DNA of 64,000 nt from Mrakia gelida (Eukaryota > Basidiomycota > Tremellomycetes > Cystofilobasidiales > Mrakiaceae): assembly GCA_024345305.1 (NCBI GenBank), contig BRON01000008.1, positions 1,550,001 to 1,614,000 on the forward strand. The letters are read 5' to 3'. Within the stretch, counting starts at the first letter, position 1, and each line of letters starts with the position of its first letter. The notes beneath the pieces are model-generated. The model had not been told where the DNA came from and did no database searches. It saw only the letters and a list, made by a program, of their open reading frames with translations. This document shows positions 44,753 to 56,744 of the stretch, in pieces. The position numbers and the translations under genes were made by a program.

Positions 44753-45892
44753 ATGATCTTCTCACTTTACATCTTCGATAGGTCAGCCCCTTAACCCCTG
44801 CCTCAGCCTCGATTCCCTATACTAACCCGACTTGTCCCATCCCTCAGGCACTGCGAGATCGTATACTACCAAGACTGGCATCGCTCGACCCCTCCCACTC
44901 GAGCCAAAGCAGGAAACAACCTCCCAGCCGTCTCTCCCCTCGTCACTTCCAACCCTCCGCCACCGATACAGAGCAGGCAGAGAGGTCTCAACCCGTCAGG
45001 AGGGACAGTCGTTCATGATTCGGAAGGAGGCAGAGCAGACGCAGGAGGGAGGACAGGAGGAGGAGGAGGAGGAGGAGGGCTGCCGTTCGATGAGGAGGCC
45101 AAGCTGGTTTATGGAGTCGTGCTGAGTTTGAGGAATATGGTTAAGAAGTTGACGGGGAGGTGAGTACTCTTTGCCTTGGATTTGGGTGCGTTGGTGGGGC
45201 TGGGAGGACGGGAAGGGGAGGAGATGGTTGTGAGCTCGCGCGAAGGGAGGGAAGGAGGAGGTGATGAGCTCGAGCGTTCGATCTGTCTCCTTCCCTGCCG
45301 GATCTCTTCTTCCTCGAGAGTCCAGAGATCTCTATCACATACTCCCCATCTCATTTATTCCCTCCTCAGCCGGTCTACACGCCCTCCAAGCATCCTTAGC
45401 TTTCTCGAAGACCTCAGCTCCTCGTCCTGACCTCCCCTCCCTCCCTCTCCTCCCTTCCTCACAGTCCCCAATCCCTCTTCCACGTCTACAACACTCCCTC
45501 CTACGCCCTCCATCTCTTCGAAGCTCCCACAGGACTCAAGTTCATCCTCCTCACCTCGCCAGGACTGGACTCCAAGATCGTGAGATCAAGCTTGAGGACG
45601 ATGTGGGGTCCGAACGGAGCGTACGGACTTTGGGTCGTTGGGAACCCGGAGAAGGGGAGTGGGAAGGAAGGGAAGGAGGGGTTGGATAGCGAGTGAGTAC
45701 ACACACGCGCCAATTGTCTCTCTTTCTTTGAGGGTGGGGTTTGGAGAGGGGTAGGTGATGCGAGGGAGGGAGAGAGCGAGAAGCGACGACGTCGAGCTAA
45801 CATGCTTGGTTTCCCTTTTCGCTCGTTTTCGCAGACAATTCCGGACGGCTGTAGATAACCAGATGCGTTCTCTACCCTTTTTCTCTTCGTAG
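44753..45892 (+). CDS. BET5: TRAPP complex subunit Bet5/TRAPPC1
   Basis: Small core subunit of TRAPP, the exchange factor for Ypt1/Rab1 on Golgi membranes. Four exons join in phase: 44753-44781, 44848-45159, 45465-45692 and 45835-45892, giving 208 residues. The start MIFSLYIFDRHCEIVYYQDW is the longin-fold opening shared by the subunit. The core continues FDEEAKLVYGVVLSLRNMVK, SLFHVYNTPSYALHLFEAPT, KFILLTSPGLDSKIVRSSLR and ends FRTAVDNQMRSLPFFSS. A polar, Gly-rich insert of about 60 residues between the first two strands explains why it is longer than the roughly 145-160 residues of relatives. It shares a short divergent promoter with the U2SURP gene. Confidence 0.93.
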
Positions 45893-46425
45893 TAACATAC
45901 GAGGCTCTATAACGATGCTAATGACGTCCTCTTCCCAACTCGAAACCTCGAAGTCGAACGATGTCCGACACGTCAAGATCCGCCGCGACGCTCCCGCCGG
46001 CTGCCCCAGAGAGTTTCCTCGACCTGTTTCTCGGTAAGCTTGAGCCTTATTGAGTCATTCTTTCTCGACGCGTCCCTGACGGTAGAGACGAGTTAGTAAC
46101 CAGTCTGCGAGGTAAATCCTCGACGCTTGTTTGGATTCCTCTTCGTTCCTCCCTGTGCAGACTTTCGGATCCGAAACAAGGGCTGAATCACCAACGCGTG
46201 AAGTGAGAATGTGAGTGAGTGACTCGATGAGCAGTAATTCTTTCGCTTCTTGCTTCTGGAAAGCAGCGAAAGCGCTGCTTGCTGCCAATTTTTGCTCGGA
46301 CATCGCTCGAGCGCTTCGAAGACGGGAATCTCGCTTGCTCAAAACCCCCACTGACCGCTCAGCCCTTCGAGCTTCGCCACCAACCACCAACTCCCCCCAC
46401 CCAGCTTCTTCTTCGTTATCGAATC
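45893..46425. other. Intergenic region upstream of ABC transporter
   Basis: About 530 bp. A possible small + strand reading starts at ATG 45961 and is followed by a GTAAGC donor at 46034; a possible minus ATG lies at 46302 (MSEQKLAASSAFAAF). Neither could be extended into a convincing gene. The last 60 bp are CT-rich, leading into the ABC start. Confidence 0.35.
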
Positions 46426-49400
46426 ATGTCCGGCTCTCCAGACCCAACTCTCTCTGTCTCACCAACGAAGGAGTCCAAGAGGAGGAGCAGCAGCAGTAGC
46501 GAGGACTCGTCCAACGTCGACGGACAAGAGCGCCCATGCGAGGCTTCTCATCCTAAAGTCGATGTTCCTCAGCTTAAGAACTTCAAGCCGTATCCTGGAT
46601 TCTTATAGTGAGTTCGCTTCTTCTTGATTGATTCGACGTGTAGTCGAGCGAGGGAGGCCGGAGGGAAGCGACGAGGGGAGGAGGGGCGATTCAACAAAGC
46701 TGACCTTTGACTCGACCTCACCTTCTCCTCCCTCCCTCCTTCCTTCTCCTCCCTCCTCGCCCCTTCTCACAGCTTCCTCTCCTACGCCAGCAGTGGTGAC
46801 GTCCTACTCTACATCATCGGAGTGACTTGCGCACTACTTTGTGAGTCCTCGTCCTTCCTCCTTGCTCTACATCCAACCTCCTCGTTCGAAGACAAGCGAA
46901 GGGAGGGGGCAAAGGCCAAGATCGAAGCTCACCTCGTCTCGTTCTCCTTTCGTTATCCTCTTCCCTACTCCTTCCGCCCATCTTCGCCTCGCTCCCACAA
47001 CTCTCCCACATCAATCATCGTTGTGCTACGTAGGCGCTCTCCCCTTCTCCTCCCTCGATCTAATCTATGGACGATGGACAAGCGGTCTCGTTACGCCTCA
47101 GGCCGATGGTTCGCCTCCCACCCCCGCCGCCATTCGAGCAGTCTCCCTCTCGTCAGCCTACATCATGGTTGGAGTCACGTTTGCGTTTTGGATCTTCTCG
47201 GGAGGGTTCTTCTTCTGCAGTGAGCATCTCAAATTTCCTCAGTTCGGCCCTGGAAGCTCTCACTGATCAACGACTCGTTTCGCGTTTCGGAGTGTCTCTC
47301 GCTTCGTCTCGAGTCGTCGCTCGAATGAGAAGGGCATACCTCTCTGCGGTGCTCGCTCAGGACCAGACCTATTTCGAGACGATCGGACCTGGGGAGGTCG
47401 CGTCGAGGCTTTCGAGGGATATTGGGCTTGTACAGAGTGGGATTGGGGAACGACTTGGGTGAGTTGAGTCGTCGATCGCGTTCGTTCTCTTCTCGCTCGA
47501 GACTTTGCTGACGCTCTTCTTGCTTGTGTTCCTTTCGCGCAGATTCATCATGTGGTCGTGTGCTGGAATCATCTGTGGAAGTGAGTCTGGTCCTCCTCGT
47601 CTCGTCTGTTCTGCTCTCGCGTCTTCGTTTCGTCTTTGCTCAACGCGTCTCTTTCTCTTCTGCAGTCACCGTCTCGTTCTACTCGGCTCCTCGCGTCGCT
47701 GGAGTCCTCTTCTGCATTCTTCCCTTCTCGGTTTTGGTGTGAGCACCACCCTTCCCTTCCCTCTATCTCTCCACTTCAATCAAGCTCCGCACTGATTCTC
47801 GTCCCCCCCTCCTTCGCAGCTTCGTCGGTTCCGGCGCTCTCTCCTCCAAAGCTTCTGCTAGGATGGCTCGAACAGAGGGAGAAGCCGCTTCCTTCCTCGA
47901 ACAAGTCATCTCCTCCATCAGGATCGTCAAGGTCTTCCAGGCTTCGGACTCACTCGTCAAGATCTACGATGATCATTTGGAGAAGGTGAGTCGCCTTTTT
48001 TTTCCTCGACTGCTTTCGTTTCGCTCGCCTCAGCACTGACGACTCGTTTCCCTCCTTTTTTCATTTCACAGATCCAATTTGACGGAAGGTTCATCGCTCT
48101 CGCGAAGGGGATCACCTACGCTGGATCTTACCACGGTTCGTTCGTTCGACGACGACGCGTCGAAAGCATCACGCTGACAGCTCGTTCTTCCTTTCGTTGG
48201 GTGGATTTTTTGTACTTCAGGGATCTTCATCTCCTACGCTCTCGCATTCTGGTACGGAGGGAGACAAGTCGCCTACCATGGGCTGAACGTAGGAAAGCTC
48301 GTGACCGCGTTCTTCTCCATCTTCAACGCCATGTTCTGTGAGTCGCGTTCGCGTTTCGGCTTCACTGCTCCTCCGAACGTTCGCGGACCAACTGACTTGG
48401 GATCTTCTTTTCTCGTTCTTTCTCAGCCATCGTCAACATTCTGTGAGTCTGTCTCGCTGATCCATTCCGTTCGTCGCTCGCGTCTCGCTCGTCCTGACTT
48501 CCCTTCGTCCCCGCCCTCCCCTTCCAGACCCCACATCACCGGATTCCATGACTGCCTCCAGGCTCAAGACCGTATACGGATCGAGATAGATCGAGCTTCC
48601 AGGATCGACCATCGAAACCCCAACGGTCTCACCTCGTTCTCGTCGTCGGAGAAGGAGAACGACGATGGCCAGGGACTGGACATCGAACTGCGAAACGTTT
48701 CGTTCGCTTTCCCTTCGAGGTTGAACCAGAAGAGTCTCGATGATGTTTCACTTACGATCCCTAAGGGGAAGGTGAGTTCCCAGTTCTGGATCTATGAGCT
48801 CGAGAGAATCGGAGCTGACTCGACGCGTCTCTTTCTTGTGCAGGTCGTCGCTCTCGTCGGAGCTTCCGGTTCTGGAAAATCCACCATCACCGCTCTTCTC
48901 CTCCGTCAATACGACCTTCCCAACCCCTCCTCTCTCACCAACAACATCTTCATCGGCTCGCACCCCATCTCCTCCCTCCAAACCTCCTTCCTCCGCTCCC
49001 AAATCGCCATCGTCTCACAAGACCCTCAACTCCTCGCCGGATCCATCCTCGAGAACGTCTCCGTCGGACTCACCGGAACGGCCAACGAACTCAGGCTCGA
49101 TCGATCGAACCTCGACGTCGTCGAGTCCCTCTGCCGAGTTGCTCTCCAGCAGGCTCAGGCTTGGACTTTCGTTCAGAGGCTGCCGAAGGGAATTCATACT
49201 TTTGTTTCGGGAGGGAAGACGGGTGTGCTTAGTGGTGGGCAGAAGCAGAGGAGTGAGTGTTTCGGAGTTTCGTTCGAGTCTCGTCGTCGCGTCGAAGTTT
49301 CGAAGACTGACTTCCGCGTTTGTACAGTCGCCGTCGCTCGAGCTCTGGTACGACGACCAAGGATACTCCTCATGGACGAAGGGACCTCGGCTCTCGATTC

Positions 49401-52400
49401 GCAGACGGAAGGTCGACTCCAGAAGGCCATCGCTGTCGAGCAGAAGGAGACGGGAATGACCGTTGTGCTCATCGCTCATCGTCTCTCGACTGTTCGAGAC
49501 GCCGAGTTCGTCCCTTTTCCTCCCTCCCAATCTCGTTCTCTCTCGCTGACTCCCTCTTCCATTTTTTCTCCTCTCCTCAACAGCAAGATCGTCGTCATGG
49601 GAGGAGGTAAGAAGATCGAGGAAGGATCCCACGACGAACTCGTCGCTCTCAAATCCGCCTACTGGACGATGCTTCAACGACACCACGGAGTCATCCCCGG
49701 AGACGACTCAGCCATCCCCGACGACGAAACTCGACAATCTTCTTCCTCCGTCGCCGACTACACTCCTCCTCACGATCTCTCCCACGACTTCACCTCCGCC
49801 TCTATCCCTCACCACATGCCGCCTTCGAACCTCTCCCGCTCCCTCACCAATGATCTCGCTCGAGCCTCCTCTCGACCAACAGCTCGGCCGGGGTACTCTT
49901 TCGGACTCCAACAGGCGGAGGAAGCTCAAGCGTCAGTCGACAAGGCCGGGGCGGATTCAACGACAACCCGAAGAGGACAGTTCGATCGATTCCTCAAGTA
50001 CGCTGCTGAGCAGAAGAAGTTCGTCTTTGCTGGAATGTGCTGCTCGGTCTTCATGTAAGTATCTCTGTTTGCTCTCCCTTTCCCATCGGCTGCTCCGCGT
50101 TCTCTCTTTTGCGTCGACTCACCCTCATCCTTTCCTCCCATTTTCGTCCTGCAGCGGCGCGTGCTTCCCCATCACCGGATGGAGTGAGTATCCCTTCCTT
50201 CCGTTTCTTCAAGAGGGCTCAGCTGACTTTCTTTCGTTTTGCGTCTTGCAGTGACCGGTCTCGTCGTTCACGCTCTCAGTGGAGGAGTCGCCGATCTCGT
50301 CGCGTCCCAAACCGCGAGATTCGCGCTCTACTTCTTCATCATCGCCTTGTCGATTCTCATGCTCTGTCTCACTGAAGGTTGGCTGCTGGAGAACGTGAGT
50401 TCGACGTTCCCTCACCTTCTTCATCCTCGCTTTTTTCAATTCGCGCTCTCGCCTTCGCCGTCGTCGCTCAAAGCTGACTCGCTCCCCTTATTTCCTTGCT
50501 TTCCACAGGGAGCTCAACGACTCACAAGAAGGATGAGGAAGACCGCTACTGAGGCGATCCTTCGACAGGTAAGAGAACGCTTCTCTTCGAGTCTTCTCTC
50601 AAACGCGACGCTGATTCAAAGTTTCTTCCTCTCGCGTTCTTGCCCCTCCCAGGAGGTCGGCTACTTCGACGACGAGCAGAATGGAGCTGGAGGTCTCACC
50701 GCCAGCATCGGACAACACACCTCTCAAGTCGCTGGAGCTACAGGTCTCGTCTCAGGTCGTCTCGTCGTCGCCATCGTCAAGTAAGTCGTCTCTCGATTGC
50801 CTCCTTCGATGAATCGCGTCCTGACCTTTCTTCTCCTTCTTCTTACAGCCTTGGTGGTTCCATGATCGTCGGATTCATCCTCAGCTGGGACCTCGCCCTC
50901 GTTGGGTTCGCTCCCCTCCTCCTCCTCATCCCAGTCGGGCTCCTCGAGATTGTTTACTTCGGGAGGTACGAGGGAGAGTGCGAGAAACCGATGGTCAGGG
51001 CGACGAGCCATGCCGCTGAGTCCATCGACGCTATTCGAGTGAGTCCTTTGCCATTCTATGCGTCCCTCCGAGTCCGTACCGACTCTTCTCTTTCCCTCTT
51101 CATCAGACCGTCGCTGCCTTCGGTCGGGAGAAGTATATTATCGAAGAGTTCGACCGCCTTCAACAACCCGACGTCAAAGCCCATCAAACCTCGCTGGCAC
51201 TCGGATCCTGCTGTTTCGGTCTTGGACAAGCGTCGATCATGGTGGTGTGTGTACTGGTACTCTGGTACGGTGGGGAGAAGTTCGCGAAGGACGACATATC
51301 GATCACAGGTGCGTTTCTTCGTTTTCGGCGCGTCTGCTCGCCTTCGCTCGCTTCTGACTTCTTCCTCTCCATCTCTGTCTTCTCTTCAGCCCTCTTCGCC
51401 GTCTTCGAGTCTGCTTGTATCGGATCCTTCTCCATCGGAAAGGCGTTCTCGTTCATTGGAGACATCAGTCGAGCCGTGAGTCCGTTTCGTTCGCACAAAC
51501 TCGACGCGTCTTTGAGCTGACCTCTCTCCTCTCCTCTTCCAGGTTCACTCCTTTGGGGCTTTCTCCAAATGGATCGAACGTCAGCCTCTCGTCGCCAAAC
51601 TCGTCGCCCGAACTGGATCTCCCTCCGCTCTCGAGAAGAAGGACGGAAACGGAGCCGACATCATCTTCTCGGCCGTCCAGCTCGTCTACCCAACTCGACC
51701 GGAACGACCAGCGATTCACTCGCTAGATCTCCACATCCGTGCTGGAGAGAAGGTCGCCTTCTGTGGTAAGTCCTCTACCGCTTCCTCTGACTGAGAAGAG
51801 CCGATCTGACGCGTCTCGCCTTCCTTCGTTTCGCAGGTCCCTCGGGAGGAGGGAAGAGCTCAGTTCTCGGTCTGCTCGCCAGGTTCTATGAGAGTTCACG
51901 AGGAACCATTACCGTCGACGGAGAGGACATTCGAGCAGCCGAGATCTCGGATCACTACGGTCGAATCGCTCTGGTTTCACAGGACGCGGTCCTCTACGAG
52001 GGAACTGTACGTCACGTCGTTTTCTCTCGTCTCCCTTTTCGCTTCGACGCTGACCTTCTTTGCTTCTTCCCCTTCACAGGTCGCTTTCAACCTTACTCTC
52101 GGACTTACGAGGGAGGTGACCCAGGAGGAGCTCCGAGAAGCCTGCGACCAAGCTCGGATACTCGACTTCGTCCTCACGCTCGAGAATGGGTTCGAGTCGC
52201 AGATTGGGCTGAAGGGAGCTTCGTTATCGGGTGGTCAACGTCAAGTGAGTAACTCAGTTCCATCCCTTAGCCTCAATCTATGGGAACTGACCTCTCCTCC
52301 TTTTTCAGCGACTCTGCATTGCTCGAGCACTTCTTCGAAACGCGAAGATCCTCCTGGTTCGTTCGTTTCGTCTTGGCTTCCTTCCCCTTCTCCTCCAAGC

Positions 52401-52820
52401 TTACCCTCTTTTCATCGCTCCTTCTCTTCAGCTCGACGAAGCTACATCGTACGTCCCCTCCTTCTCGTCCCTCGAGTTCCGTCGAATCAAGCTGACCTCG
52501 ACGCTCTCTTCTTCGTCGTCTCAGCGCGTTGGACAACGAGAGTGAAGCTCTCGTCCAGCAGGCCCTCGACCGAGCCTCAACAGGTCGAACAACCATCACT
52601 GTCGCTCATCGGCTCTCCACCATCCGAGGAGCTGATCGGATCTTCGTCCTCGATGAGGGAAGGATCAAGGAGTCAGGGACGCACGACGAGTTGATGGCGA
52701 AGAATGGACGCTACGTCGAGGTTCGTCTCTTTTACACTTCTTTCTCCTTCCGGTACTCACGCTGACCTCTGCCTCTTATTTTCCGCTCTGTTCGTCCAGT
52801 TGGTCGAAGCTCAGTTATAG
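46426..52820 (+). CDS. Full-size ABCB-type ABC exporter (P-glycoprotein/Ste6 type)
   Basis: Full transporter with layout TMD1-NBD1-TMD2-NBD2. ATG at 46426. The N-terminus is polar with a Ser run, then a membrane domain ([20 protein letters not shown], with the coupling-type [19 protein letters not shown]). NBD1 has Walker [10 protein letters not shown] (48865), Q-loop VSQD, signature LSGGQKQR, Walker [13 protein letters not shown] with the catalytic Glu, and H-loop IAHRLST. TMD2 follows ([20 protein letters not shown]). NBD2 has GPSGGGKSS, signature LSGGQRQR, Walker B ILLLDEATSALD and VAHRLST, so both sites look competent, with KSS in place of KST in site 2. TAG at 52818-52820. At least twenty introns. 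The substrate could be a pheromone or a drug; the sequence alone does not tell. Confidence 0.92.
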
Positions 52821-53110
52821 AGCAGAGGGAGGGGAGACGGCAGAACGAGACGCGTGCCGTTTGATCTCATTTGCTACCCGTTGTTCGATCTAGACTATTT
52901 ACTTAATGAGCTTAATTTCTATCTAATTTACGAGCTTATTTGGGTTCCCTCAAGTGAAAAACTTCGAATCGAGACTGAGCAAGGAAAATCAGCCGAGAGG
53001 GGCACCGTCTGCGGGAGGAAGGAAGGTCGAGTCGAGCTCATCCGCTGAGCTTCCCTCTCACACCCTCACCATCGACCCACCTTCCCTACCTTCGCCAGTT
53101 CTCGGACAGG
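52821..53110. other. AT-rich 3' flank
   Basis: The 290 bp after the transporter stop include the most AT-rich stretch in the window (52865-52945), with repeated TTACTTAATGAGCTTAATTT-like sequence typical of a 3' UTR or poly(A) region. No gene seen. Confidence 0.5.
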
Positions 53111-54990
53111 ATGCCTCCTCCTGCAGATCCAATATCGGCCATGGTGAGTATTCGAATCTCGAGGATACAAGCTCGAGACGCCCAGGCTGACTCGTAGGAT
53201 GACTCTACTTCCCTCTCCTCCCTCCCTCCCCTCGCTCTCAGCTCGATGCTCTGCTCACCGAGATTGCCCTCGACGTGGCTCTCGAAGCTCACAGCGAGAT
53301 CAAACGAGGGCGATTATTGTGCACAGTCTGTGGTACTCTGTGCGTGTTCCGTTTTGTACTTTGGTAACCGCTTGTACGGTGGAGGTGGGGACCAAGGGAA
53401 GAGAGCGAGGGAAGGAAGGGAGGAAGGAGGGTGAGCTCGGTGGAAGGAGGATCAACTTCTTCCTCGAGCTGCTGAGGCAAAACTCTGCTTCTTTCGAGTC
53501 TCGGAAACGAGATCGAGTCTCTGGGGGCCTTCTCGAGGCTGTCAGCTACTCGAGATAATCCTCCCTTCTTCTGGGGAAGCTCAGTGCACCGCTGCAGACC
53601 TGTCGAGCTCATTTCCGTCGTCAGCCCTTCCCTTCCTTCTCCCTTTCCACAACTGACCCACCTTCCTCCTCCACCTGAATCACAGATGCAAAGCTTCAGG
53701 ATGTGAGTTTCACCTATCATCTCTCCAATCAAATCGAAACTGACACAGAATTGTTCTCCCTTGCAGCTCATTGCCCTCCTCCTTCCAACCTCTCGATTTC
53801 AGCCGCCGCCTCTCAATCCCTCCAAGCCAACGCTTCCCCTTCCTCCTCACGCTCCACCACACCCATGCCCTCCTCCTCGGTCGGTGGCAAGAAACCTCTC
53901 TCGGCACTGGAGAAGGACTTTAACCAACCTACGGTCGATTCTTCGTCTGGAAACATCTTCTTTGACTGTCTGAATTGTTCGAAACCCGTTCGTCCTCTCT
54001 CTGATCTTTCTCGTTGCCTCAGTCCCTTCGAGAACCATATCGGATCACTGACTCTGTTCTCGTACGTACTTCCATATCTACAGATCGCCAGTAGTCGATA
54101 CGCTCCTCATCTCTCGAAGTGTTTGGGTCTGGGAGGACGAGCGAGGACGACGGGACGAGCAGCGACGAGGTTGAAGTGAGTCGCTTCATCCACTTTCTTC
54201 CATCTCCCCGACACTCCACTTACCATTCTTGATATCCTCTTGAACATCAGACTCGGAAGTGAAGCTGGGAACTCGTCGGACGTCGAGAGTGTGACTAGCA
54301 AGAGCAAGAGTACGCGTCGTTCTTCTCTCTTCCCGTCGGACTTCTTCGTCGCTGACGGTTTCCCCGTTTTCCACTTATTCCACAGTGAAAGGACTCAATG
54401 GGAATGCAAAACGAGTACGTCCCGCCTCATATTAAAAAAAAGTCTCGTCCCTCTCCGAAGCTGACCTCGCCTCTCTTTTTCTCTCGTCCTCGACTCACAC
54501 AGAACGCGACTCCAACCAAAGCTTCCGCACTTTCGAAACGACAGAAGACCAGCAGCGCTTCTCTCGTCGACCCAACTCGTACGTACCCATCTTCCTCGCG
54601 CTTCCCTTCATCTCTCGTGCATCAAACTAATCATCCCTCGTCGTCCTCCTTTCGCGTCCTTCTCTCAGCCATCCTTGCCTCCTCCGTCGCAGCACCACCA
54701 CCACCTCTCCCTCTTCCTCTCCCACCAATAGTCCCTCCACCACCACCTCAACACTCTTACGGGGGAGCCACACCCCCGAGACTGCAGTCGAAGCTCTCAA
54801 ACGGGTACGACGACGACGAGAACGGAGGGTACGATTATCTTGGTGAGTCTGAGTCTGACGCGCTCGTTTCTCTCGTTCAACCCCCCTTCGAACTCCCAGC
54901 TCACTCAACCTCCTCCTCTCTTGTTTCGCATCGCTCTCAGCTGTTGATGGAGATCTCGTAGATACGGACAGCTCAGGAGACGAGGGCTAG
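53111..54990 (+). CDS. SGF11: SAGA-associated factor 11 (Sgf11/ATXN7L3-like)
   Basis: Sgf11 holds the SAGA deubiquitinase Ubp8 to the complex and contacts nucleosomes through a zinc finger. ATG at 53111 (exon 1 to 53143). Exon 2 begins at 53242 with LDALLTEIALDVALEAHSEI, the helix that packs with Ubp8, Sus1 and Sgf73. A Ser-rich linker precedes the finger: FFDCLNCSKP joined across an intron to IASSRYAPHLSKCLGLGG and RARTTGRAATRLK. This is the family C-x2-C-x9-H-x3-C finger with its basic patch. The C-terminal part is a polar, Pro-rich tail ending in an acidic TDSSGDEG, stop 54988-54990. The exons between 53300 and 53770 are hard to place, so the residue count is uncertain. The tail is longer than in budding yeast. 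Confidence 0.85.
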
Positions 54991-55313
54991 CGTTGATCAT
55001 CTTGGCCTCGTCGTTCGTTTCGTTCAGTCGCTCGTTCATTTCGAGTTTTGCATAGCATGGGGTTCGTTCATTTTTGCATCCAGTCTCGTCTCTCTTCGGC
55101 CGCCGCGAATAATGCAACGTGGATCGAAGAAGGAAAGACGAGCACGCGTCGCAGGCGTCGCTTCCCAACGTCGCGCGATCTTGCTCGCCGTTCGTCGCCT
55201 TCCTCATCAACTACATACACACATCTCATCGCCCTCTCAAAGTCCTTGTTTCGGCGCAACCAACACAAACAGACAAGCTATACTAGACTACCAAAGGGAA
55301 GGAGCGTGACTGC
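54991..55313. other. Convergent spacer
   Basis: The SGF11 and Egh16-like genes end here on opposite strands. No RNA gene or repeat is supported. Confidence 0.5.
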
Positions 55314-56744
55314 TCAAACCTTCCTCCCGACGAACCTCTCCCAGCTGACGGCGACTCCGTCGACTCGTCGAACGAGCGCGTTCGAATAGACCCCCATCCT
55401 TCGCTTGACCTTCAAAGCTCCACCGGCGCCGGTACCAGCAGCGGCGGCGGTGCCCTGAGCTTGAGTGACGGCGAAGCAGGAGCCGAAGGGACCCGCGAGC
55501 TGTGGTGGATAAGGAACGAAACTAGAGTCAGTCGAGTCGCAACGAGCGAGAGGAGGAGACGGGACGTACAGCGTTGTTCTTGGCTCGAATGACACAGGTC
55601 TGACCGTCGGTTCCTCCGGTGCACTCTGAGAAACGAAATCGAAAGGAAAGGGGTGGGCGGTCAGTTAGGACGAGAATGAGAACGAGGGGGAACGAGGGGA
55701 AGAAAGGAGGGAGAGCGAAACGTACTCGTTCCAGCAGGGATGGTAGCTTCGACGGGGAAGTCCTGAGCGACGGCGGTGGAGAGTCCGAGGAACTTTCCGG
55801 GGACTGGTGCAAAAATAAAACGAACGAAGAAAGGGTTAGTGAGAAGAGAAGAGGGAACAGGGAAGAACAAAACACGATGGAACGCGACGAACCATTCTGC
55901 TGAACGGTCATGGTGACCCAGTCTCCTCCTTCGGCAGAGGGAGAGACTTCGAAGGTGTAGGGACCAGCTGGGAAGGGAAACGTGGGATGAGCGTCTGCGT
56001 TGGCTCGAAAGGAGAAAGGAACGAGGGAAATGAACGAGACCAAACAAAAACGCGAACGCGAACTCACCCCCCATCTTGGTTAACCTGATGAATCGTAGCA
56101 GAGACTTGTCCGTCGGCTCCAGCCTACAGCACGCAAGCCGACGCAGAGGGAGGCGTCAGTTTTGGCGGGCGAGAAGAAAGACAAAACGAACCGAGACACT
56201 TCGAACTCACCGAAGGAACTCCAGTCGAAGTCTCGATAGCGTTCAACTCGGAAGCGATGTTGACGGCACCAGCGTCCTTGGTCTTTCCACAGGTGTCGTC
56301 TCGGATGACGGAGGTGTCACCTGAGCGAGGAAGACCAAACAGCGAAGGCGAAACGAGAAAGAGTCAGGACGACGCGACGAGAGTTGAGGGAGGGAAGGGA
56401 TGATAGAGCTTACATTCAGCCGTTCGGGGACTTCCAGTGTTTCCTATCGAGGCAAAAATAGAAAGGGTCAGTCAGTGAAAATCCGACGAACAGGAGCCGA
56501 GGGAAGAGAACGGGACGGCTTGCGAACTCACGAGGAGTGGTCGCGACGTTGGCGAACCCAGGAGTGGTGATACCTGTGAGAGAGAACGAAGCAAGGGAAA
56601 GCAAGTCAGCTCGAGCTCGAGAACAAAAGGGAAGGAGAGGCAGGACTCACCGTTGGCTCCCTGAACGGCGGTGACCAAACCGTGAGCAGAAACGAGCGAA
56701 ACGAGCGAGAGGGCGGTGAGGATAGTGGAGAGGGAGAAGAACAT
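55314..56744 (-). CDS. Secreted Egh16-like (GEgh16/MAS3 family) protein
   Basis: Small secreted protein of the Egh16 group, first described as appressorium-expressed proteins in plant-associated fungi. ATG at 56744. The N-terminus MFFSLSTILTALSLVSLVSA is a clear signal peptide with cleavage likely just before HG. Nine exons with eight introns follow. Family blocks are TTPRNTGSPRTAECDTSVIR, DDTCGKTKDAGAVNIASEL, ADGQVSATIHQVNQDGGAG, PYTFEVSPSAEGGDWVTM, VPGKFLGLSTAVAQDFPVEA, IPAGTECTGGTDGQTCVIR and AGPFGSCFAVTQAQG. Paired cysteines should form disulphides. The last 45 residues (KVKRRMGVYSNALVRRVDG) are basic and unusual for a secreted protein. Molecular function is not known in the family; a role in surface contact is inferred only from relatives. 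Confidence 0.85.

Noticed and set aside
45961..46175. Small + strand gene starting MSDTSRSAATLPPAA
   Set aside because: A plausible ATG and GTAAGC donor exist, but the spliced product would be only about 33 residues with no known family, so it is not called.
46055..46390. Minus-strand frame containing MSEQKLAASSAFAAF
   Set aside because: It lies in the ABC transporter promoter, with no consistent downstream exons.
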